Shown here: positions 1 to 5,120 of the stretch, piece by piece
Position numbering within the stretch: the stretch's first letter is position 1
Layout: each line of letters begins with the position of its first letter
DNA from: an uncultured Pseudomonadota bacterium
GTDB lineage: Bacteria; Myxococcota; UBA796
Assembly: GCA_913040875.1 (NCBI GenBank)
Contig: CAJWHX010000232.1
Coordinates: forward strand, 1 to 5,932
DNA: 5,932 nt
Direction of reading: 5' to 3'
Translations under genes and position numbers: made by a program
The notes under the pieces: generated by a model
What the model was told of the DNA's origin: nothing
Databases searched by the model: none
What the model saw: only the letters and a program-made list of their open reading frames with translations

Positions 1-334
1 CTCGAGTTAAATCCGCTCCTTCAAAATTGGCTCCTTCACATGAGGATTTGGTAAACACAGCACGAATCAATCTACAATTTTGAAGTTGTGCTCGCTCTAA
101 ACTGACCTCTTCAAATGTCGACTGTGTAAAGTCCGTACCACTTAGACTGATTTGATTAAGATCTACGTTTGACAAGCTGGCTTCTGGACCAATAAAATGG
201 GCCAGATCTTTATATTTTGCCAGTTCCCCCCACTTGGTCTGAGAATTATATATAGAGTCTTGGAAAAATTCTTCGGGAGAGTCAATATTTTTCTTTTTCT
301 TTCGTAGGTTCAGTCCGCGCAAATCGTTATTCAA
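1..334 (-). CDS. Pentapeptide-repeat protein, N-terminal part (gene runs off the left edge)
   Basis: The minus-strand frame is open from 355 to the window edge and reads as tandem pentapeptides near the edge (ASLSN VDLNQ ISLSG TDFTQ STFEE VSLER ... ANFEG ADLTR), the pattern of the right-handed quadrilateral beta-helix fold. No ATG lies in the open frame. The best start is TTG at 334-332, behind the purine-rich GAGGGTGAT at 338-346; 111 codons are then visible. Residues 4-10 (DLRGLNL), 29-35 (YNSQTKW) and 48-54 (IGPEASL) line up in order with DLREVNL, Y..ETQW and IGPKANL of the gene at the right edge, so the two proteins share an architecture, although the WPEGFDYTNLGA spacer is degenerate here. 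A short Lys/Arg run (residues 11-15) precedes the spacer. Function is unknown. Pentapeptide-repeat proteins are often cytosolic and some mimic DNA, but nothing here points to gyrase protection. Confidence 0.75.
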   Translation of the reverse strand, partial: MNNDLRGLNLRKKKKNIDSPEEFFQDSIYNSQTKWGELAKYKDLAHFIGPEASLSNVDLNQISLSGTDFTQSTFEEVSLERAQLQNCRLIRAVFTKSSCEGANFEGADLTR

Positions 335-337
335 AGT

Positions 338-346
338 ATCACCCTC
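338..346 (-). promoter_or_regulatory. Shine-Dalgarno that sets a TTG start
   Basis: GAGGGTGAT, read on the minus strand, closely matches the 16S rRNA anti-Shine-Dalgarno complement and lies five bases (from its GGGTG core) before TTG at 334-332. The frame upstream of this point carries TAG at 356-358 and TGA at 359-361, and no ATG or GTG is available, so this site argues for the TTG. It touches the stop codon (346-348) of the doubtful small upstream ORF, which would allow translational coupling if that ORF is real. Confidence 0.5.
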
Positions 347-474
347 TATGAAAGACTATCAGGACCTAAATCCATAGCACTATTTCCCATAATTGTCATT
401 TTGGAGACTGATTTATCGGTCTTTGAAACATCTCCCTCAGTCACACTGGAAACATACAATATTTTGTCATGCAT
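346..474 (-). CDS. Possible small ORF (42 codons) just upstream of the left pentapeptide-repeat gene
   Basis: A minus-strand frame is open from a TAA at 538-540 to a TAG at 346-348. An ATG at 472-474 (or the adjacent TTG at 475-477) follows GGTGAT at 484-489 at a workable distance. The product from the ATG would begin MHDKILYVSSVTEGDVSK and end MGNSAMDLGPDSLS, with no Cys and no membrane segment. Its stop lies 11 bases before the likely TTG start of the downstream gene, as in an operon. The open frame before the ATG contains NLYDINLRE, which resembles two pentapeptides, so the stretch could instead be a frameshifted remnant of a longer pentapeptide-repeat gene. I recognise no family and cannot exclude chance; the opposite strand is also open over part of this region. 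Confidence 0.28.
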   Translation of the reverse strand: MHDKILYVSSVTEGDVSKTDKSVSKMTIMGNSAMDLGPDSLS

Positions 475-581
475 CAAAACCGTATCACCAACAGCCTTTA
501 TTTCCCTAAGGTTTATGTCATATAGATTGTGGTATATTTATTGCATTAACACAATCAACAAACTCAAATGTTGGAGACGCC

Positions 582-902
582 ATGACCCTATTCCTGATTT
601 TGCTTGCCTGTAATGAAACAAAAGACACAGCCTCAGAAGGTCCGACCAGCACCGATGTCTCACAATTCGATCAAACATGTGTAGAGGACACTGACTGCAT
701 GGCCGTTACAAATGGCGATTTATGCGGCTGTGCATGTGCAAATAGTGGCATCAACATTGCCGAAGCAGATGCGTGGAGTGTACACTATGATGAAGTCTTC
801 GAGAGTTGTGACCCGACGATGATGCCGGATTGTGCTGCTTGCCCTCCAGTAGAGGGGTATTGCGACAATGGAACATGTGCATCACGAGAGGCCACTGAGT
901 AG
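582..902 (+). CDS. Small cysteine-rich lipoprotein
   Basis: The 106-residue product opens with a very short hydrophobic signal and a lipobox, MTLFLILLAC, giving lipidation at Cys10. An Asp/Thr/Ser-rich tether (residues 11-28) follows. The mature body has ten further Cys (33, 39, 48, 50, 52, 76, 84, 87, 94, 99), an even number that fits five disulfide bonds in an exported domain. Local patterns are CVEDTDC, CGCAC, CAAC and YCDNGTC. Similar small CxxDxDC proteins are, as I recall, frequent in myxobacterial secretomes, but I know no function. The ATG follows GGAG at 573-576 with five bases between; no alternative ATG, GTG or TTG exists in frame back to the stop at 507-509, so the signal really is this short. 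It is the first gene of a rightward lipoprotein cluster, 54 bases before the next one. It could be a binding or structural envelope component. Confidence 0.85.
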   Translation: MTLFLILLACNETKDTASEGPTSTDVSQFDQTCVEDTDCMAVTNGDLCGCACANSGINIAEADAWSVHYDEVFESCDPTMMPDCAACPPVEGYCDNGTCASREATE

Positions 903-956
903 CTGAAACACATCCATCCAATGTTGGTCTTGAAGGTATTGTGCTAGGATAAGAGC

Positions 957-2990
957 ATGCTTCTACTCCTACTATCCTGCCATCCCACTGCCAAAGATAG
1001 CGCCTCCGTCGTTCCAATGACAGATACAAGTCTCGAGGTTGAACTAACGCGATTGGGCAATCTCGAATCAGAACAGGAACGCCATCAGGGACTGATGGAA
1101 CTCCATGACGTGCTCCGGAGCCAAGAGGGTTTTGAAACGGTTCAAGCAGATCTGGGCTCTCTCCTCCCCATCATCGACATGTGGGCCAACGGTCGCGAAA
1201 ATTACTGGGTGCCGGGAGAACAAGAGAGCGCGGGAGAAGATGGATACTTGGGTGGATTTTTCATCATGAGGGTATTCCCTGGTCAAACCGACAACAGCTA
1301 TCCACCACCAGTATCGTCTAATTCCTTGCTTCCGATGTGGGAGATGTACCGCGGGCGGATGTTGATTTGGACCGCAATAGAGAATGGCTTACTGAGTGAT
1401 GCCTTTTATGATGAAGGTCGAACCCTTATCGACTCCGCCTCTGCAGCCTATCCAGACAATCCAATATTACCGATGTACCTCGGAGAGAAGGTCGCGTGGA
1501 CCCATCCAGATCTCCCAGAAACAGCCCCCACTTGGGTCCATCAACAGCATCAGGCAATGATCAGTCTTGGAGAGATCATTGATTTCTGGATCACCGAGCG
1601 CCAAGCCTCTGACGGTCAATTCGGTGGTGGTTGGGGTGATGATGTGGAAATGTGGCGGTGGTGGTCCCCAATCCTGCTTGGCTATGATGACGAAACGCTT
1701 ACCGATGCCCAGCGTCTACTTGCTGAAGGCATCTTCGATCTAGAGCGATTGAGTGGTGGATACACCAATATGGTCATTGATGTAGAGCACGGTTCAGAAG
1801 ACACCGCCGATAGCCTGACCCCGATGCTCCTTCTCTTTCCAGAAGAGGAAATCTGGCAAGAGAGAGCGCGAAGAATCTCGACACTGATGAGTACATTGTG
1901 GACCCAAAACAATGACTTGGGTCATCGTCAATTCAAAAGTTCCTATTTCAGTTCTGAAGAAGTGAGCGATGCTGAGGACCGATCCTGTGATACCCCCTAC
2001 CACACACGTGTGATTCAACCAGCGCTCCTTCTCTGGCAACAAACCAATGATGACGAGATTGGAACCCCCATCTCGGAGTGGTTGTCTGGTTGGACGGCAT
2101 CTTCGATGCTGGAATCGAATGGAAAGTCGGCCGGAATTCCACCCGCCGCCATCGCCTATCCTTCTGGAGAACCCTTTGGGGATGACTGGTGGAATCCAGG
2201 TTGTCATTACACCGACGCCACCTTTCGATATCCACGGGCATTCTCGATGTTGGGGCAAGCGATGGTGCTCGCCGCACACCAATACTCGGACTCCAGTTAT
2301 GTTCATGTCATTGATCACCTCGCAGAACGCAGTCTAGAACTCACCGATGATGGATCTGAAGAAGGCTCTGAATCTTGGGCGCTAAAGGAAATTAAAGGCA
2401 AACTGCTGTCAGTCTTGGAGAAACAGTGGCTCTTAAATGGCACGTCGGCATCCGATGACCTACTGCTTGAACAGGGTGGACACTACATTCGATATCGCAT
2501 GACTGGAGCAGAAGAGGACCTGGAATCTGCTTTGGTCAATCCAACCACTGCACTGTCTTGGAACAAGGCCATGTACACCTCTGAAGTCAGATTTACCGAT
2601 AGAGTACTCAAATTCCACACACGGTACTGGAACTCCATTGCGGAAGAATCCCTGCCGGGTGTCGATACCTCCATCCTGTACAATATGCTTACGGGCGACA
2701 TTGGCGACGCAAGTATTTTACCCTTACCCGCCGTTCGTTGGGGCTTCCCTCATCAGGACCTTCGCGTCAATGTCCAAACTGCGAGTACAACTTTACTCCG
2801 TGCTCAGTTGTACAACACCTCTACTGACGAACAGTCTGGTAAAGTCTATCTACAAAGGCTGAATGAAGGAACACGTCAGTATACGTTGCAATGTGAATCC
2901 TCTGAATATACAGAGACCATCGAGAGTGATGCGTTCACCCTACCCCTTCCGAGTCAGACCCTGTGCACCCTTGAGGTTGAAGTCCAATGA
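957..2990 (+). CDS. Large lipoprotein, possible alpha/alpha-toroid carbohydrate-active enzyme
   Basis: The 677-residue product begins MLLLLLSC, a minimal lipobox with lipidation expected at Cys8, then a Lys-Asp-Ser tether. An in-frame TAG at 945-947 rules out a longer N-terminus; AGGA at 946-949 is a suitable ribosome site. Residues 30 to about 585 are rich in Trp, Tyr, Asp and Glu with amphipathic helical segments, as in toroidal glycosidases and polysaccharide lyases. The most motif-like stretch is QFGGGWGDDVE (221-231) followed by MWRWW, and another is DDWWNPGCHY (409-418). Residues from about 590 to the end look like a beta-sandwich. The combination of helical toroid plus C-terminal beta-sandwich is typical of heparinase-like and six-hairpin enzymes, but I could not assign a family and no catalytic residue is proven. 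The acidic Gly-rich motif is a candidate active-site or metal loop. Location is probably the outer membrane or periplasm. The stop overlaps the start of the next gene, so the two are likely co-translated. Confidence 0.93.
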   Translation: MLLLLLSCHPTAKDSASVVPMTDTSLEVELTRLGNLESEQERHQGLMELHDVLRSQEGFETVQADLGSLLPIIDMWANGRENYWVPGEQESAGEDGYLGGFFIMRVFPGQTDNSYPPPVSSNSLLPMWEMYRGRMLIWTAIENGLLSDAFYDEGRTLIDSASAAYPDNPILPMYLGEKVAWTHPDLPETAPTWVHQQHQAMISLGEIIDFWITERQASDGQFGGGWGDDVEMWRWWSPILLGYDDETLTDAQRLLAEGIFDLERLSGGYTNMVIDVEHGSEDTADSLTPMLLLFPEEEIWQERARRISTLMSTLWTQNNDLGHRQFKSSYFSSEEVSDAEDRSCDTPYHTRVIQPALLLWQQTNDDEIGTPISEWLSGWTASSMLESNGKSAGIPPAAIAYPSGEPFGDDWWNPGCHYTDATFRYPRAFSMLGQAMVLAAHQYSDSSYVHVIDHLAERSLELTDDGSEEGSESWALKEIKGKLLSVLEKQWLLNGTSASDDLLLEQGGHYIRYRMTGAEEDLESALVNPTTALSWNKAMYTSEVRFTDRVLKFHTRYWNSIAEESLPGVDTSILYNMLTGDIGDASILPLPAVRWGFPHQDLRVNVQTASTTLLRAQLYNTSTDEQSGKVYLQRLNEGTRQYTLQCESSEYTETIESDAFTLPLPSQTLCTLEVEVQ

Positions 2991-3670
2991 TATTTTTACT
3001 GTTTGCCTGCACCCCTTCGGAAAAGGACACCTCCAACGACAATGAGCCCACCATCACCGTTTCTGGAAGAGTGGTGGAATTGTTTGGCGCAGTCGGCATC
3101 GCGGGCGTTGAGGTTTGTGTATCAGAGACCTCTGTGTGTACCCAAACCGATACAGAGGGTTCCTATACCCTCGAAGCCACAACAGAAAGCAATCACATCT
3201 TGCTATTGACCTCACCAGATTATGTTGGTGGCACCCTTGCCTTTACCACACAAGATCTCGACGTGACGTTGGCCAATGTGTCTCTTCTTTCGCCGACATT
3301 AACAGAAGGCCAATTCAGCACCCTCGATCAGCAGTGGGAGTCAGGCACCGGGGTGTTGGCTTTTTCCATCTCCAACGGTATCAATGGGGACGGAATCAAT
3401 GTTCCCAATATAGAAATCCAACTCATGCCACAAGCTGGCGATGGCCCCTTTTACAGCAACGCAGTGGGGATTCCAGTGGACAACCTGAGCGAAACCTCCG
3501 AAAATGGAGGTGGCGTTGTGGTGAACTTACCAGAGGACACGTACCAAGTGAACTACAACGGTCTCCCGGACGGCTGTGAATTGCTCTTGGGCTGGGGTTC
3601 TGTTGACAATCATCAAGTTCCAATTGTGTCTGACCGGGTGTCTTTTGCCCGTATTTCGTGTCCCGAATGA
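2987..3670 (+). CDS. Lipoprotein with a carboxypeptidase-regulatory-like beta-sandwich domain
   Basis: The 227-residue product starts MIFLLFAC, a lipobox with lipidation expected at Cys8, then a Ser/Asp/Asn tether. Residues 21 to about 100 (TITVSGRVV... GIAGVEVCV... TDTEGSYTLEA... YVGGTLAFT) have the spacing of the carboxypeptidase regulatory-like or transthyretin-like fold: a GxV strand, an I-x-G-V-x-V strand, then T-D-x-x-G-x-Y. Cys44 and Cys51 sit close enough to pair, and so do Cys197 and Cys225 in a second beta-rich part (about 120-225) that I do not recognise. Its ATG overlaps the upstream stop as ATGA, with GAGG at 2973-2976 inside the previous gene; an in-frame TGA at 2978-2980 excludes a longer start. 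Such domains commonly serve in adhesion, ligand binding or as accessory modules of surface enzymes. Co-translation with the 677-residue lipoprotein suggests a partner of it. Confidence 0.9.
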   Translation: MIFLLFACTPSEKDTSNDNEPTITVSGRVVELFGAVGIAGVEVCVSETSVCTQTDTEGSYTLEATTESNHILLLTSPDYVGGTLAFTTQDLDVTLANVSLLSPTLTEGQFSTLDQQWESGTGVLAFSISNGINGDGINVPNIEIQLMPQAGDGPFYSNAVGIPVDNLSETSENGGGVVVNLPEDTYQVNYNGLPDGCELLLGWGSVDNHQVPIVSDRVSFARISCPE

Positions 3671-3783
3671 CCAGTACATCCTACTCTGATCGGGTATACG
3701 AGTCACCGAACGAGGAGGCGATTGTAACCGCCATCGGTTTGAGCCTTCCAAAGAGACCATTGAGACCATTGTTCACGATATAG
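3667..3783 (+). CDS. Possible 38-codon ORF coupled to the lipoprotein genes
   Basis: An ATG at 3667-3669 overlaps the TGA of the upstream lipoprotein gene as ATGA, exactly as the second and third lipoprotein genes overlap. The frame runs to TAG at 3781-3783. The product starts MTSTSYSDRVYESPNEEA and ends in a basic, Pro-rich tail in which RPLRPL comes from a tandem GAGACCATT repeat. It has no signal peptide, Cys or clear domain. It could be a real small protein, a truncated gene, or chance; the ATGA arrangement is the only positive evidence. It occupies most of the 146-base gap between the convergent lipoprotein cluster and the tuf-like gene. Confidence 0.25.
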   Translation: MTSTSYSDRVYESPNEEAIVTAIGLSLPKRPLRPLFTI

Positions 3784-3816
3784 AACCAGGCGTCTCCATC
3801 CACCTCTAGAACCAGT

Positions 3817-5019
3817 TTATTCCAGCACCTCACTGACCGTTCCTGCACCAACAGTTCTACCCCCCTCACGAATGGCGAACTTAAGTCCGACTTCGATAGC
3901 TATCGGGGTAATGAGGGTAACAATCATGTCGATATCCATGTCACCCGGCAGAACCATCCTACGATCTCCAACCAGTTGAACAGACCCTGTTACATCGGTG
4001 GTCCTGAAGTAAAATTGAGGTTGATAACCACTTGTAAACGGCTTGCTTCGTCCACCTTCTGCTGTGCTCAAGATAACTACTTTGCACCTGAACTTTGTAT
4101 AGGCCTTGACTGAATTCGGTGCACATAGAACCACACCACGTTGCAGAGATTGAGAAAGAACATCCTTCAAAGTAATCATCACATTATCCCCAGCACAGAC
4201 TTCATCCGGAGTTTTACGGAACATTTCGATACCAATTACTGTAGTCGATGGTATTTCGTTCAATCCAACGATGTCAACAACATCACCGATTCGAACAACA
4301 CCACGCTCGATACGACCAGTAGCAACTGTATCACCATTACTGGTGAATGTGTCTTCAACTGGCATCAAGAATAGCTTCTCAGTGTCACATTCTGGAGCGT
4401 CGATGTATCCATCAACAGTGTCCATCAGGCGACGGATAGCACCACGACCGATGTCAGAGTTGTCGCCTTGTGTTGCAAGAAGTGCAGAACCAGCAACGAA
4501 CAATCCATCATCAGCGTCAAAACCGTATGCTTCTAGAAGTTCTTGCACTTCCATTTGAGTGAGTTCTACCATTTCTTCACGTTCATCTTCATCGAACTCA
4601 TCAACTTTATTGATGAAAACAACGATTTTAGGAACGTTTACCTGACGAGCAAGAAGTACGTGCTCACGAGTTTGAGGCATAACACCGTCAGTTGCAGACA
4701 CTACCAAGATAGCCCCGTCCATCTGAGCAGCACCAGTAATCATGTTCTTTACGTAGTCGGCGTGAGTTGAACAGTCAACGTGAGCGTAGTGACGGGTTTC
4801 TGTTTCGTACTCTACATGTGCAGTGTTGATGGTGATACCACGTGCTTTCTCTTCTGGAGCAGCATCGATATCTTCATAGTTCATTGCTGTTACATTACCG
4901 CGGTCATCAGCCATCGTCATCGTGATTGCAGCAGTCAAAGTGGTCTTACCATGAGCAACATGACCACTAGTCCCTATATTCAAGTGTGTTTTTGACCGAG
5001 CAAACTTCTCTGTTTCCAT
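3817..5019 (-). CDS. tuf: Elongation factor Tu paralogue with altered GTPase motifs
   Basis: The 400-residue product aligns along its whole length with EF-Tu (E. coli has 394): G domain about 1-210, domain 2 about 215-305, domain 3 about 306-400. EF-Tu normally delivers aminoacyl-tRNA to the ribosome as a GTP complex. Kept features are GKT (24-26), GITINT (61-66), the catalytic His86 (E. coli His84), NKVD (137-140), SAL (178-180), the aminoacyl-pocket residues Glu222, Asp223, Phe225 and Asn279, and the [13 protein letters not shown] ending. Three near-invariant residues are changed: GHVDHGKT reads GHVAHGKT (Ala22) and DCPGH reads DCSTH (Ser84, Thr85). GRGTV of domain 2 is shortened to GDTV, and GGRHTPFF of domain 3 reads [11 protein letters not shown] follows AGGAG (5026-5030) at six bases. 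Neighbours are not the usual fusA, rps or tRNA genes. It is unlikely to be the housekeeping copy; it may be a regulatory, resistance or decaying paralogue. The symbol marks family only. Confidence 0.95.
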   Translation of the reverse strand: METEKFARSKTHLNIGTSGHVAHGKTTLTAAITMTMADDRGNVTAMNYEDIDAAPEEKARGITINTAHVEYETETRHYAHVDCSTHADYVKNMITGAAQMDGAILVVSATDGVMPQTREHVLLARQVNVPKIVVFINKVDEFDEDEREEMVELTQMEVQELLEAYGFDADDGLFVAGSALLATQGDNSDIGRGAIRRLMDTVDGYIDAPECDTEKLFLMPVEDTFTSNGDTVATGRIERGVVRIGDVVDIVGLNEIPSTTVIGIEMFRKTPDEVCAGDNVMITLKDVLSQSLQRGVVLCAPNSVKAYTKFRCKVVILSTAEGGRSKPFTSGYQPQFYFRTTDVTGSVQLVGDRRMVLPGDMDIDMIVTLITPIAIEVGLKFAIREGGRTVGAGTVSEVLE

Positions 5020-5065
5020 GAAAAACTCCTAGATAATATATGAATATTTGTAGCGTGCAGAATGC

Positions 5066-5094
5066 AGTACAGATTTTGAGATAACTATGTAAAC
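5066..5094 (-). promoter_or_regulatory. Candidate sigma70-type promoter for the tuf-like gene
   Basis: Read on the minus strand, TTTACA (5089-5094) and TGTACT (5066-5071) are separated by 17 bases. The first matches five of six -35 consensus bases and the second four of six -10 bases. It lies in the 100-base gap between the pentapeptide-repeat gene and the tuf-like gene and would give a leader of about 40 bases. The spacing is good, but the -10 is weak and AT-rich intergenic DNA yields such matches by chance. Read-through from the upstream gene is an alternative. Confidence 0.3.
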
Positions 5095-5104
5095 GGAATG
5101 AAAG

Positions 5105-5120
5105 ATCTTTGTCGAAAGAT
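5105..5120 (-). terminator. Weak hairpin at the end of the right pentapeptide-repeat gene
   Basis: ATCTTT, a CGAC loop and AAAGAT form a perfect six-pair stem on the minus strand immediately after the TAA of the pentapeptide-repeat gene. The stem is AT-rich and is followed by CTTTC rather than a clean U tract, so it would be a poor intrinsic terminator. Some transcripts may continue into the tuf-like gene 100 bases further on. Confidence 0.22.

Noticed and set aside
533..538. TATATT as a -10 element for the lipoprotein cluster
   Set aside because: No acceptable -35 sequence lies 16-18 bases upstream, and the region is AT-rich enough for chance matches.
401..613. Plus-strand 70-codon open frame starting at TTG and overlapping the first lipoprotein gene
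   Set aside because: It has no convincing ribosome site, the composition is not protein-like, and it overlaps the well-supported start at 582 in another frame.
3726..3739. AACCG-CCAT-CGGTT hairpin between the convergent genes as a bidirectional terminator
   Set aside because: The stem has only five pairs and no T tract follows on either strand; it also lies inside the possible 38-codon ORF.
3681..3869. Minus-strand open frame covering the convergent gap and the end of the tuf-like gene
   Set aside because: Its 5' part is an antisense-frame shadow of the conserved EF-Tu C-terminus. The rest has no recognised similarity, so a gene fragment cannot be supported.
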